Below, piece by piece: positions 22,539-34,489 of a stretch of DNA of 64,000 nucleotides. The notes beneath the pieces are model-generated. The model did not search any database. It was not told where the DNA came from and was given only the letters and a program-made list of their open reading frames with translations. Positions within the stretch are counted from its first letter, which is position 1. Each line of letters begins with the position of its first letter. A program made the position numbers and the translations under genes. Origin of the DNA: Agelaius tricolor (lineage: Eukaryota > Chordata > Aves > Passeriformes > Icteridae); assembly GCA_023055355.1 (NCBI GenBank), contig JALJCS010000028.1:9126418-9190417 (forward strand). The letters run 5' to 3'.

Positions 22539-25500
22539 CTAGGCCCCCAGCAGCATTCCCATGAAATCGGAGCCGGGCTGGACGGTGAGGGCAGCGCTGG
22601 CGCCGTTGTCCACGAAGATGGAGGCGTACTGGCCAGCCTGCAGGGAAATAGGGAAAACGGGAATTTCTGCAGGGAAAACACGGGAAATCCCTTCCTCCAG
22701 CAGGAATCCGTGGAGTTTCAGCTTCCTTTTTAGCCAGGGCTGGGATTAAATGTGTGAGGTGGAATTTCTTGTTTGGAATCAGACATTTGTTAGTTTTTAT
22801 TTGTATCATTGTCCTATAAACCGAATTATGCAGCACTTTAACTAAAAACGGAGCCCTGTCTCTCTCTGCAAGGGCTCTGAGGCCTAAAGTGTCTAAATAA
22901 GAAATGACACCTAAATTATTTCTACTTTTTACTCAATAACCAACTACCCATGGCCTGCAATGTGGAGCTTTTATCCAATGGCACAAAAGCACCCAAACCC
23001 AGGAGGAGGAGGAGGAGGAGGAGGAGAAGGAGCAGCCACCACCCCAAAACCCCCATCTTGCCCCATTTATTTCTTATTCTAAAGCCCCAAACTCTGAGTT
23101 TCCCAGCCTGGGACACCTCACCCTCCTACCCAAACTGCACTCCTACCCAAACTCCCCGATCCCAGCTCCACCATTCCCTTCTGGAAGCTTCTCCTCAGCC
23201 CAGCGCTGTCCCAGGGCTCAGAAATCTGAAATTCCCAGCAGGAATTCAACCCAAGTCTGGGGCTCAGCCGATGGAGTGGAAGAATTTTTGTGGCTTTGGA
23301 AGGAATTTGGTGTGGGTTTTTCTGGGTTTTTTTCCAAAAAATCTTCCCTGCCCTGGCGCCTTTTTGGGTGAAGTGGGTTCAGAGCCCCTCCTGGGAGGTG
23401 GGAAATCCCACTGGGAATAGAAATTCCCAAAGAAATCCCATCGGGAATGGAATCCCCATGAAATCCCATTGGGAATGGAATTTCAGTTCATTGGGAATGG
23501 AATTCCACTGGGAGTGCAATGCCAGGGGAGGGTTGGGAAATAAAAATGAATTAAAATTTATTATAAATATTGGATTTTTCTTTTTCCCATGCCTTCAATT
23601 CAGAATGTGAAACCCCAGTCAAGTTTTCCTCCTGGTGCTGCCCCAGGTGAGGAATTTCCCTCCTTTAAATGTAGGAACAAAGAGGGTTTATTATTTAATT
23701 ATTATTTATTTGCTACTTAGTTAATTATTTATTTTATTGTTCTTTATGAATAATAATTAATTTTAACATTATCATTAGTTATTGATTTATTTATTATTTA
23801 ATTATTTATTTGCTATTTATTTCCTGGAATTCCAGGGGAGGGTCCAGGAAGTAATTCCATGTCCTCCCCAGAGATTTGGGGCAGAAATTCCCAATTTTCA
23901 GGGCCTCACCTGCAGCTGCAGCAAGCCATGGACATAAACAGTGAAGATTTTGCTGTTGCTTTCCAGGCCAGCAATGACTTCCAAAGACCTAAAAGTAAGG
24001 AATAAACAGATTAAGAATATGAAAAGCTGGAGCCCCTTGGCACCTGCTCAGTCCAGTTAAACTCAGTTTTAAGCCTGGCTGGTTCCTGTCCATTGTTGTT
24101 TTTCCTTATTTTCCCAATTTAACCAACCCCTTTCCTCTTTTTTTTTTTCTTAATTATTTTTTCCCAGTGATGAATCCCTGCACATTCCATTGTGTTTTTT
24201 CCAGCAAAAATAACAAGAGGGAGCCCCTTGGCACCTGCCACTCAGCACAAACCCAGTTAAACTCAGTCTTAAGCCTGGCTTTTCCTTATTTTCCCAATTA
24301 AACCAACCCCTTTCCTCCTTTTCTTTTGTTTTTAATTATCTTTTCCCTGTGATGAATCTCTGCAAGTCCCAGCGAGTTTTTCCCAGGAGAAAGGAGAGGT
24401 TGGAGCCCTTGGCAGCGGCTCAGGCGCGGCTGTGTCGGGTCCTGCCCCAGCCCTCCCCTGCTCCCCCCGAGCTTCGGGGCTCATCCCAACCCCCCAGGGC
24501 TTTTCCAGCCCCATGGATGGATGGATGGATGGATGGGTGAGTCAGTGCTGGCATTCCCAGGAAATTCCACAGGGAATGTGTCCAGGCAGGCTCCCAGCGC
24601 TGCTGCCGGCTCCGTCCGTCCCAGCCACGCGTGCCTGGCCTGGGACCTGCCCCAAATCCCTGCCCCAAACCCATCCTGAGGGATCTGACCCAAATCCCTG
24701 CCCCATACCCATCCTGAGGGAACCATCCCAAATCCCTGCCCCAAACCCATCCTGAGGGATCTGGGACCTGCCCCAAACCCATCCTGAGGGAACCATCCCA
24801 GATCCATCCTGAGGGATCTGGGACCTGCCCCAAATCCCTGTCCCAAATCCATCCTGAGGGATCTGTCCCAAATCCATCCTGATCATTCTGGGATCCCTGT
24901 CCCAAATCCATCCTGATTGCTCTGGGATCTGTCCCAAATCCATCCCGATCACTCCCACTGCTCTGGAAAATGTCCCAAATCCATCCTGATTGCTCTGGGA
25001 TCTGTCCCAAAGTCATCCTGATTTCTGGACCTGTGGATTTCTGGAGGAGCTCAGGGCAGGGCATTAAAATCAGCCTGGGAAGGAATTTGGGGTCTGGGGC
25101 CAAGGACAGAGCCACAGCTTTGCCCTCTGCTGGAAAAGCTCCTTTTCCAGCCCCTTCTTCCCTGGAAAAGGTCCCCAAATCCCCCTGAGGGAAAGAATTG
25201 CCAAAGTTGGCCGAGATGTTCAGAAATGTGGAAAATTAGAGGGAAAGAATCCCCTCAGTGCCCCTGGGGCGCCTCACGTGTGTCTGTGGCACAGGGACTC
25301 AATGCAGATCAGCACCCGCACGCTGTCCCGCGCCCGCAGCTGCCCTTTGCTCTTCAGCTCGCTGTGGTCTGGGAAAAACAGCAGGGAAAATGTCAGAAAT
25401 CCCACAGATTCTGGGGTTTGAGGGACAGAGGGGCATCAGCAGCCCTGGGATGGCTGCAGGAGGTGCCAGAAGGTTCCTCCATATCTGATGGAGCCAAAGG

Positions 25501-28500
25501 CAAAGGATCCAAGGTGGATCCATCACTGGTCATCAGGGCAGAACCTCTGGAATAGCAGATTTAAAATGGGATCCACCAGGGATAGAACATCTGGGATAAT
25601 GGATTTAAAAAGGGGATCCAGGGTGGATCTATCAGGGACAGAACCCTGGAATCTCAGATTTAAAAAGAGGATCCGTCACCGACCATCAGTGGCAGAACCT
25701 CTGGAATATCTGGGAATTCTCCGGGGGTTCTCCGGGGGTTCTCGAGGGGTCGGGGCTCCCTGGGGCAGCACTCACCGATGTGGATGTTGGCTGAGAACTG
25801 GTAGATGCCGCCCACGGGGGCGGTGAAGCGCCCGGTGGCCAGGTTCAGCCCCGAGCCCCGCAGGAACGCGCCCTTGGCCACGGGCTGTGGAGAGAGAACA
25901 GAGCTGAGCCCCGGGCTGAGCCCAAACCCACCCCTGGGCTGAGCCCAAACCCACCCCTGGGCTGAGCCCAAATCCCGGGGCTGAGCCCAAACCCACCCTG
26001 GGCTGAGCCCAAACCCACCCCTGGGCTGAGCCCAAACCCACCCCTGGGCTGCTCCCAAATCCCTGGGCTGCTCTGGCTCTGCATTCCCCTTCCCCAGAGG
26101 GCACAAGCCCAAACCCGACTCCTCTTGTCCCTGGCTGCGGTGCCAGTTTGGCACCCAGAGCCTCCCACAGCAGCTCCGAGCCAGGAAAAATCAGGAATGA
26201 GTTGGGCACCTCATGCCTGAGGCACAGGAAGCAGCAGCCCACTGCTGGGATGGCTTAATTAGTCCCATTTTCCCTGCTAATTAATGAGGCAGCAGCTCTC
26301 CCTCCAGCCCTGCCCATGCCTCAGGGCTGATCCTGCCTGGCTGCCAAGCCAAGCTGCCAAAAGTTTGGGAAATAATGGAATGGTGGATTTTAAAAGAGGA
26401 TCCAAGGTGGATCCATCAGGGATAGAACCTCTGGGATATCAGATTTCAAAAGGGGATCCAAGGTGGATCCATCAGGGATAGAACCTCTGGGATATCAGAT
26501 TTTAAAAGGGGATCCAAGGTGGATCCATCAGGGATAGAACCTCTGGGATATCAGATTTAAAAAGGGATCCCAGGTGGATCCATCAGGGATAGAACCTCTG
26601 GAATAATGAATTTAAAAAGGGGATCCCAGGTGGATCCACCTCTGGCCTCCTTTGGACACCTTCTCATGGATTTGTCTCTTCCTTTCAGCCCCAGAGGAGT
26701 TTCTGGGCCCAGCAGAAGCCCCACAGAGCCCTGGAGCTGATCTCCAGCAGGATGAGGCTGGGGTTCCTCACCAACTGGAAATTGTGGAGTTCCACCAAGG
26801 TCTTCTTGTCCACCAGCACCTGGCCCTTGAGCTTGCAGTGGAAGGCCTCCTCCAGGCGCCGCTGTGAGGGAGCCTCCTCCAGGGACAGCAGCAGCGGGGG
26901 CAGCTGGCTGGGCTGGGCTGAGATGGCCAGGGAGGCCCTGTGCTCCATGGCTTCTGAGGGGAAAAGGGGAATAAAACAAAATTAAATTAAATTAAATTAA
27001 ATTAAATCTTTATTTAGTGGCCTGCCCATTCCTGTTCCTGTGATGGAACCTCCTCCAGGGACAGCAGCTGGCTGGGCTGGGCTGAGATGGCCAGGGAGGC
27101 CCTGTGCTCCATGGCTTCTGAGGGGAAAAGGGGAATAAAACAAAATAAAATTAAATAAAATCTTCATTTAAGGGCCTGGCCTATGAAACCATTAATGTGT
27201 GCCTGGAATTCTGCACTTGGATCTTCAATTAAAGCCCAGCAGCACTGGGGGAACATTTTTGGTTGCCATTTTGGTTCACGGCTCTTCACCAAAACAAAAC
27301 TCCTCCAGCCTTTAACACCCTTTACCTTGAATATCCTTTGGAAATCTTTGACTTTTTAAATCTTTTACCTTTTAAGATCTCCTTGAACTCCTGCAGAAGA
27401 ACTTCCCTGGTGACTTCAGCCCCGGGAGCTCCTGGAGGTCCCTGAGGCCCAGGAGGCCCCGGAGGCCCCACCAGGCCTCGCTGAGGGAACAAAGGAAAAT
27501 TTGGGATTAAAACCTGGGAATTGCAGAAAATCCTACAGGAACATCAGCAACGTGAGGGGGTTTGTTCCCAGAAAATTCCTGGTAATTTTTGGAGGACACT
27601 GAGGGATCAGGAAGGGCCAAGAGCTCTGAGAGTCCCTCAGAGATCTTTTTCCAGCTGCTGGGACTCCCATTCCCTGATAATCCTCTAAAATTCCATGGAA
27701 AAGCTGCCCAGACATTCAGAGGACGCAAAAAATGCCTCAAATAATTAAAATAATTAAAATAATCCAAGATTGTCCAAGCAGCAGATGAAAAGTGCCACAT
27801 GATTAATGAGCTGTCACTCAGCTCATTAATTTGAAATAAACCACTTGTCCACACCTTGATTAATTGATCCTTTGGGATACTTGGACTTTATCTCTTGGAA
27901 GGAAAAGAAAAACCCTGATTTTATTTTTAATGAGTGGGAAAATAACCTAGATAGAAAAGGCTCAATTTGAGAGATGAGAAAGGCTCAGTTTGAGAGAGGC
28001 AGGTTCAAAATTCCCACATCTCCACTGCCAAAGCAAGAAGGCTCAAATTTCTCAAAAAGGGAGAAATTAAACCCCCCAAAAAATGGAAATTCAGCACTCT
28101 TTGGGCTGGGAAAAGCTGGAACCATGAGGATGAGCAGCAGGAAGGAAACTGGGACACGTGGGGTGCAAATCCTACCAATTTTTTGTCTTTGCCTTTGCAT
28201 CTCCTCTTGGAGTTGCTGCCGTCGTCCGGGCGGTGCACGAAGGAGATCCAGGTCCTGCGGGGGTCTGTGATCCGTGCGTCTGCAGCCTCCAGGAGCTGGG
28301 GACAACCAGGACAAGGATCATGGAGGGATTGGCCTCAGGGGTCCCAAAAATCCAGCCCAGGAGCTGGGGACAACCAGGACAAGGATCATGGAGGGATTGG
28401 CCTCAGGGGTCCCGAAAATCCAGCCTGGGCTGCTGGTGCTGCTTTTGGAGGACACTGAGGGTGGCCTTGAGGGATCAGGAGGAGCCAAGAGCTCCAAAAG

Positions 28501-29420
28501 TCCCTCAGAGATCTTCAAATTCCATGGAAAACCTTCTCAGATGCTTGTAAGGTGCTAAAAGTCCAGCCCAGGCGGCTTTTTGGAGGACACTGAAGGATCA
28601 GGAGGAGCCAAGAGCTCTGAGAGTCCCTCAGAGATCTTTTTGTAACTGCTGGGACTCCCATTCCCTGACAATCCTCTGAAATTCCAGGGAAAACCCACCC
28701 AGATTCTCCTAAGATGCAAAAAAATCCAGTCTGGGCTGATCCTGCTTCTTTTGGAGGACACTGAGGGATCAGGAGGAGCCCGGAGCTCTGGAAGTCCCTC
28801 AGATCTCTTTTTCTGAGTCCCTCCGATCTCTTTTTCTGAGTCCCTCAGAGATCTTTTCCCACTGCTGGGACTCCCATTCCCTGACAATCCCCTGCAATTC
28901 CATGGAAAACCCACCCAGATGTTCAGGGGATGGAAAAATGGATCATTCTGGGAACAATCCCAGAACCCACCTCGGGCGTTCTCTGCTGTTCCCGACATGA
29001 GGAACCATCAAAATTAAACATAAAAATTGAAGGAAATTGGTGCAATGAGGTTGGGAAAAGAGGCAGGAAAATCCCAATAACTCCAGGAATAACTCTGGGA
29101 ATGATCCCAAACCCACCTTGAGAGTTCTCTGCTGTTCCCAACATGGAGAACAATGAAAATTAAATAAAAACCCAAAGAGAATTGATGAAATGAGCCCGAA
29201 ATCAGCTCAGAAAAGGCAGGAAAATCCCAATAACTCCAGAATAACTCCAGGAATGACCCAAACCCACCTTGGGCTGCTCCTCGCTGTTGGCCAGGGAGGT
29301 GTTCAGGGGCTCCGGGTGCTCCTTCCTGCCCCTCCTGTCCCTGTCCCTCCTGGCCGCTGTCACCACGCGGGGACACAGCTGGTGGCACAGCAGCGCCAGC
29401 AGCAGCCACCAGCCCGGCAT
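22539..29420 (-). CDS. C1QTNF12: C1QTNF12 (adipolin/CTRP12), complete, 8 exons, 314 aa
   Basis: Secreted adipokine of the C1q/TNF-related family that promotes insulin sensitivity in mammals. Exons in order: 29268-29420, 28176-28295, 27369-27480, 26772-26953, 25776-25884, 25278-25368, 23910-23988, 22539-22637. All have GT/AG sites and consistent phases, giving one frame of 315 codons. Domains: signal peptide (1-~22, [14 protein letters not shown]), NTS glycosylation site at N40, conserved [12 protein letters not shown] (66-77), basic KRRC (81-84) at the place where mammalian adipolin is cut by furin, a short collagen stretch [16 protein letters not shown] (96-111), then a C1q domain (~160-314) with [32 protein letters not shown] and YASIFVDNG. 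Exon 2 needs the acceptor at 28297-28296 to keep phase. Three exon edges are duplicated in adjacent introns. Human is 302 aa as I recall. Confidence 0.95.
22995..23030. repeat. GGA triplet run in C1QTNF12 last intron
   Basis: About nine GGA/GAA triplets. The rest of the last intron (22,638-23,909) holds a short 'cccattgggaatggaat' repeat at 23,395-23,515 and an AT-rich 'attatttatt' stretch at 23,685-23,820. Confidence 0.7.
24510..25020. repeat. (GGAT)n run plus minisatellite with ~36-58 bp units
   Basis: A run 'atggatggatggatgg' at 24,510-24,540, then from about 24,640 units containing 'ccaaatccctgccccaaa', 'ccatcctgagggatctg' and 'tcctgat..ctctgggat'. Inside the C1QTNF12 intron between the two exons at 23.9 and 25.3 kb. 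Confidence 0.75.
25480..25700. repeat. ~61-bp minisatellite, first locus
   Basis: Units contain 'ggatccaaggtggatcca', 'tagaacctctggaata' and 'gatttaaaa.gggatcc'. The same unit forms a second array at 26.37-26.65 kb, on the other side of a coding exon. Confidence 0.8.
25895..26075. repeat. 21-24 bp minisatellite next to C1QTNF12 exon 5
   Basis: 'ctgagcccaaacccacccc' plus 'tggg' is repeated about eight times, starting about 10 bases beyond the exon's 3' splice site (ag at 25886-25885). Confidence 0.85.
26370..26650. repeat. ~61-bp minisatellite, second locus
   Basis: About five copies of the unit described at 25.48 kb ('gatccaaggtggatccatca', 'gggatatcagat'). Two arrays of one unit flank the exon at 25.78-25.88 kb. 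Confidence 0.85.
26868..27182. repeat. Tandem duplication containing the 5' half of C1QTNF12 exon 4
   Basis: The real copy (26,868-27,026) includes the first part of exon 4 and its 3' splice site. The second copy (27,049-27,182) repeats 'ctgtgctccatggcttctga' and the acceptor, with the corresponding exon start at 27117. It lacks about 15 bases near the GGGGC stretch. Both end in (AAATT)n-rich sequence. The copy could act as a 68-base exon (27050-27117) but would break the frame. Confidence 0.85.
27585..28935. repeat. Dispersed ~160-bp repeat family in C1QTNF12 introns
   Basis: 'ttttggaggacactgaggga', 'agtccctcagagatcttttt' and 'tgggactcccattccctga' occur together at about 27,585, 28,445, 28,570 and 28,750. 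Copies therefore sit on both sides of exon 2. Confidence 0.8.
28290..28432. repeat. 70-bp tandem pair carrying the exon 2 acceptor of C1QTNF12
   Basis: 'aggagctggggacaaccagg' followed by 'acaaggatcatggaggga' is present twice. The first copy contains the working 3' splice site (ag at 28297-28296), the second a decoy about 70 bp upstream in the gene's direction. Confidence 0.85.
28960..29285. repeat. ~145-bp triplicate carrying the exon 1 donor of C1QTNF12
   Basis: 'cccaaacccaccttg' plus 'ctg.tgttccc' (the exon 1 end and its GT site on the minus strand) occurs at about 28,970, 29,110 and, as the real junction, at 29,257-29,290. Confidence 0.75.
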
Positions 29421-29439
29421 GGTGGCAGCGAGGAAAAGC

Positions 29440-30115
29440 CAATTTGTGTCCCAAAAAATTGGAATTGGCCAGGTCAGGGTCAAGGAGCCGGGGGGGAAAT
29501 GATCCAGGACCAAAAAAAATCAGATTTGTGTCCAAAAAAATCTGAATTTATTAGGTCAGGATCAAGGAGCCGGGGGTAAAATGCTCCAGTACCAATAAAA
29601 ATCCAAATTAACCAGGTCAGGGCCAAAAAGCCAGGTGTAAAATGCTTCAATACCAATAAAAACCCAAAAACCCCAAATTAATCAGGTCAGGATCAAGAAG
29701 CTGGAGGAAAGTCCTTCAGGAGCAATTAAAAAAAATCAGATTTGTCTCTAAAATAAATCCAGAATGAAGAAGGTGAAAAGGATCCAAGCAGTCAGCAATA
29801 AAAAACCAGATTTGTGTCCAAAATAAATCCAAATGAACCAGGTCAGAATCAAGGAGCTGGAGGAGAATCCTTCAGGAGCAAAAAAACCCAGATTTCTCTC
29901 TAAAATAAATCCAGAATTAAGCAGGTGAGAAGGATCCAAGCAGATTTGTATAAGAAAAATCAGAATTTCAGAAGGATCCAAGCAGATTTGTGTCCAAAAC
30001 CATCCAAATTCCAGGAGGTTCCAAGCAGCCAGGTGCAAAATCCTTCAGGACCAAAAAAACCCAGATTTGTGTCCAAAAACATCCAAATTCCAGAAGGTTC
30101 CAAGCAGCTCCTCGG
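29440..30115. repeat. ~65-bp degenerate repeat upstream of C1QTNF12
   Basis: 'caggtcagg.tcaaggagc', 'aatccttcaggagcaa' and 'cagatttgtgtccaaaa' recur about nine times from just upstream of the start codon. The C1QTNF12 5'UTR and promoter should lie in or beyond this array. I see no CpG island at the expected place. Confidence 0.75.
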
Positions 30116-30229
30116 GGTGGAAAAGCCGGAGATTAATTTGTTTGGAATTTGTTTGGAATTCTGGATCCTCAGGAGATGAAGCTGAGTCCGTGGGAGCTTC
30201 CCAGAAATCCCAGAGGCGAGGGGCTGCTC

Positions 30230-30440
30230 TGCCCTAAATCCGGCCTAAAACCGGTTTTAAAGGCACTCAGCACCCCCGAACGGGGCTTGAAACTGGTTTT
30301 ACTCAGCCCCTTCTGACCCCAAGCCGGATTTAAAGCTGGTTTTACTCTGCCCCCCCAAATAGGGCTTGAAACTGGTTTTAAAGGCTCTAAACCCTCCCAG
30401 GTTGGGTTTAAAGCTGGTTTTAAAGGTGCTGGAAGCCGCA
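30230..30440. repeat. ~50-bp minisatellite
   Basis: 'aaactggttttaaaggc' and 'taaagctggttttactc' repeated about five times. Confidence 0.75.
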
Positions 30441-30599
30441 GGGCAGGGCTGGGCCCGGCTCAGGCGGGGTTTAGCCAGGCTGGGCTCAGAGCCCGGGACC
30501 ACCCCGGCCATTCCCGGCACAAATCCTGGAACTGCGCTCGGCGCTGCGGGGAATCGGAACCCAGGGAAGCGCCGGCATCCCGGCCTTGGAGGGACAAAA

Positions 30600-31345
30600 C
30601 CCAGCCCCGCACCCCAAAACAGATCCCAAAATGCAGATCCCAAAATGCAGATCCCTCAGACCCCCAAAAATCCCTCACAGCCCAAAAACCAGATCCTTCA
30701 CATCCCAAAACAATTCTTCACACCCCAAGAAACAAATCCCAAAAAACAACTGTCACACCCCAATAAACAAACCCCTCACACCCCAAAAAACAAACCCCAA
30801 AAAACAAACCTCTCACACCCCAAAAAACAGATCCCATACAACAAATCAGTCACACCCCAAAAACCAAATCCCTCAAATCCCAAAAGAGAAGCCCCTCACA
30901 TCCCCCCCAAAAAATCCCTCACACCCTAAAAAACAAATCCCTCAAAACAAATCCTTCACATGCCCAAAACCAAATTCCTCACACCCCAAAAAACAAATCC
31001 TAAACCTCAAATTCCTTACATCCCAAAAAATAAACCTCAAAAAACATATCCCAAAAGACAACCCCAAACCCCAAACGCCTCACACCCCCCGAAGAAAACC
31101 CCAAAACCCAAAACCCCGAATTCCTCACGCTCCAGGAGCTCCGCGGGGGGAAGCGAAACCTCCCGAGCCCGGCAGGAGCAGGTGGAGCTTCCCAAAGTTT
31201 TTCCTTTTTTCAGTTTTCCCCTAAAAAATCCCCGCAACCCCCGGCGCTGTCACGGGGCAGGAGCGCGCGGGTTCCCCAGACCCCAAACCCCAAATCCCAG
31301 ATCCCAAACCCCAAATCCCAAACCCCAAACCCCAAATCCCAGCTC
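30600..31345. repeat. AC-rich simple repeat ('ccccaaaaaacaaatccc')
   Basis: Long low-complexity tract built from 'caccccaaaaaaca' and 'aatcccaaa' units, interrupted at 31,130-31,260 by GC-rich sequence with several CpGs that could be a small promoter. Open frames across it are low complexity. Confidence 0.7.
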
Positions 31346-31559
31346 CTGCCGCGGCTCCGGCTCCTCGCGGCTTCCCGGAGGAGTTTCCAGTTTCCATCAA
31401 CTCCCAGAAAAGGAGGAGGAAAAAAAACAGGGAAAAAAAAAAAAGGGAAAAAGGAGGAGCCGCAGGCGCCGCTCCACGATCCCATGAAATTCCCCGATAA
31501 TGGAACTGCCCCAGGTTGGGACCGGCGCCCGCTTCCTCCCTGCGCATCCCTGCAAAATC

Positions 31560-31955
31560 CGATCCTTTTGGGGATTTTATCCCAGAAAAATCAAAAATCA
31601 GCTTCTTTTTTTTTTTTTTAATTTATCCCAGGAAATTCAGCTTTTTTGTTTGGATTTTATGCCATAAAAATCAGGTTTTTAATGGAATTTATCCCAGCGA
31701 AATCAGCTTTTCTTTTGGGATTTATCCCGGGGAAATCAGTTTCTTGGGGGATTTTATCCCAGGAAAATCAGCTTTTTTTGGGGAATTTATCCCAGAAAAA
31801 TCAGTGGTTTTTTGGGATGTATCCGAGGAAAATCAACTTTTTTGGGGGGGATTTTATCCCAGGGAAATCAGGAGGGTTTTGGGAATTTCTCACAGGAAAA
31901 TCAGCTTTTTTGGGGAAATTTATCCCAGGGAAATCAGAGTTTTTTGGGAATTTGG
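31560..31955. repeat. ~32-36 bp minisatellite
   Basis: 'ttatcccaggaaaatcagc' plus 'tttttttggggat' is repeated about eleven times. Confidence 0.85.
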
Positions 31956-32179
31956 AGCACCTGGCAGGGCTGGAAATCCCTGCCTTGGGATAAACCCCAG
32001 CCTGGACAGAGCAGAATCCCTGTTTCATTTCCCAGTTTTGTGGACAAGGAGAAAAAAATTGATGGATTGGGAGGAAAACTCTGGATCTTGGGGAAACTGA
32101 GGCACGGGACACTCCCAACCCAAAATCCAGAAAAATCAAAAATTTTTTTCCTGTTTTCTTGGCAACACCTCCAGAAAAA

Positions 32180-32875
32180 TGTGGAATTTGGGGACATGAA
32201 AAAATGGAAAAAAAATGGAATTTGGGAAGGGAAAAAAAATGAATAAAATGGATTTTGGGAATGGGAAGAAATGGAACCCTGGAATTTGGGAAGGGGAAAA
32301 ATGGAAAAATCTGGAATTTGGGAAGGGAAAAAAAGGAAAAAAACCCCTGGAATTTGAGAACAGGAAAATAGGGGAAAAATGGGAATTTGGGAATAGGAAA
32401 AATGGAAAAAACCTGGAGTTTGAGAATGGGAAAACCAGAAACCCCTGGGATTTGGGGAGGGCAAAGTCCCGCTGGAACGTCCCCAGCACGGCAGGAGTTA
32501 AAGCAGCTCAGCCCAGCACATTCCAGGCGGGATTTGTTGCTCATTTTTGGGATTTGTTGATAATTTTGAACCTCCCCGGCGCCTGCCCCGCTCTGGGCGG
32601 GACCTGCCCGGGGCCGAGCGAATTCCCAGAGCCCCAGGCCGGGAAATCCCAAAAATCCTTTTCCCAATTTTGGGATCATCCCAAAAATCCTTTTCTTGAT
32701 TTTTTGGGAAAAATCCCAAAATCCCCCCAGAATATCCCCAAATTTTTGGGATTATCACAAAAATACTTTTCCTGATTTTTGGATCATCCCAGAAATCCCC
32801 TTCCCAATTTCAGGACCATCCCAAAAATCTTCTTCTCAATTTCGAAATCTTCTTCTCAATTTTGGGAATTCCCAC
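32180..32875. repeat. Two short-unit simple-repeat arrays
   Basis: 32,180-32,460: 'ggaatttgggaagggaaaa' units. 32,640-32,875: 'cccaaaaatccttttcc' and 'aattttgggatcatc' units. Between them (32,460-32,640) is unique GC-richer sequence with no recognised function. Confidence 0.75.
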
Positions 32876-32879
32876 ATTC

Positions 32880-34315
32880 CCAGAGGCGCCCCCAGGGAGG
32901 GATTTTAGGATTTCCGGGATTTGGGATCGTTCCCAGGTCGGGATTTTCCAGGATTCCCCGAATCCGCTCCAGCCCCGATTCCCGACACGGCGGCGCCACC
33001 TCGTGGCCGATCCCCAAAACCCCAAATTCCCGGAAAAATGGAAAGAATTCCCAAATTTCTGCCACTCCAAAAGGGAAATAACCCGGCAGGGCAAAGCTCC
33101 CGGCGCTAATTAAGAATTCCAATTAATCCGAATGAGCCGTCCTCATTCCCAAAAGAAATTCCAGGAATTTGGGAATTCCTGGAGTTTTTATGGAATTAAT
33201 TCCCTTTTTTGATTTTTCTGCTGGAAATGGGATTTTCTGGCTTTAAAAATCCAATTTTTTTCCCCATGAAAATGGCAGGATTAATTAATCCCTGATTAAT
33301 AAATAATTAAATTACCTGTAATTATTAATTAAATCATTAAGTATTCATAATTTATAAATAGTTTATAAATAAATAATATAGATAATAATTGCAATTATAT
33401 AAAACTATATAAAATTATGTATCTAGTTTATAATATTATAATTTATTATTTATAATTTAATATTAATTAAAATCAATAATTATCAGCAGGAATGCTCCAA
33501 AAATATCCCAAAATTTCAAGGAATTACAGAAATTATGAATGATGAAGGAGAGACACCAAGACATCCAAGGGAAGCTGGAAAATCCAACTGAAAAAAGGAA
33601 AACAATCAGGAAAAATGAATATTTTTCATTATTTTATTTATGAACTGAAATATCCCAAACCCCTTTTTTCCCCATAGAATTTTATTCCCCAAAAAAGCCC
33701 CACAAAGTCGATTTTTTATGGATTTTTATTATGAATAAATCACTTTACAACGCAGCCATTCCCACTCCTCTGAGCTTGGAAAATCCAGGAAAAAGGGGAA
33801 AATCCCCCCAAAATCCAGGAATTTTTATTAAAAATAAAGATTCTGTGGGAAAATTCCCAAACTTTCAAATCCATGGAACTGCAGCTGGAATTTCAAGGAT
33901 TTATCTCAAGATTTTATCCTGAGGGAGAGGTTGAAATTTAATTTTTTCTTTTTTTTGGGGGGGGAAAGCTGAATTCCCAGGAAAACACAAATCAACCCCA
34001 AAAAGTGGGAATAAAAATTCCATTCCCAATTCCAAAGAATTGGCATTTTTGGGTTTAAGTACAAGAAATTTTTAGGGGAAAAACCAAAAAATTGGGGCTG
34101 GGGTTTTAAAGAATTTAATAAAATTTAAGGTCTTACCTCAGCAGATGAATCCCAAAGGAATTTTGGGGTTTTTAAGAATGAAAACAAATCCCGAATCAAG
34201 TGGAGCCACATTTGGGGTTTTCCTCTGACCCAGCTGCTCTGCAGGAGCTCCTTTGTTATTCCCACCCCAAAATTGGAATTCTTCCCTCCCCAGGTGCTGC
34301 TCCCTCCATCCCCAG
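32880..34315. other. Mostly unique AT-rich sequence, probable UBE2J2 3' region
   Basis: No coding exon seen. 33,290-33,480 is very AT-rich. Three minus-strand AATAAA motifs (33682-33687, 33725-33730, 33824-33829) could end UBE2J2 transcripts, about 1.4-1.5 kb past its stop. A minus-strand GT site near 34,137 follows 'gctgag' but has no matching coding sequence. Confidence 0.35.
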
Positions 34316-34319
34316 AGCC

Positions 34320-34430
34320 CCAAATGCTGAATTTTGGGACACAAACCCCATCTTTGGGACACAAACCCCCATTTTTGGGACACAAACCCCATTTTTGGGA
34401 CACAAACCCCATTTTTGGGACACTAAAACA
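34320..34430. repeat. 22-bp minisatellite
   Basis: 'gggacacaaaccccattttt' repeated five times. Confidence 0.85.
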
Positions 34431-34489
34431 ATTCCTGGACAATAAAACCAATAAATTTGATTTCTCACCAGCAGCAAGACCCAAACCCC

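Noticed and set aside
28282..28296. Downstream acceptor 'ctgcag|acgcacgg' for C1QTNF12 exon 2
   Set aside because: It would enter in a phase that does not match exon 1 (phase 0). The acceptor 16 bases upstream keeps the frame and has a better pyrimidine tract.
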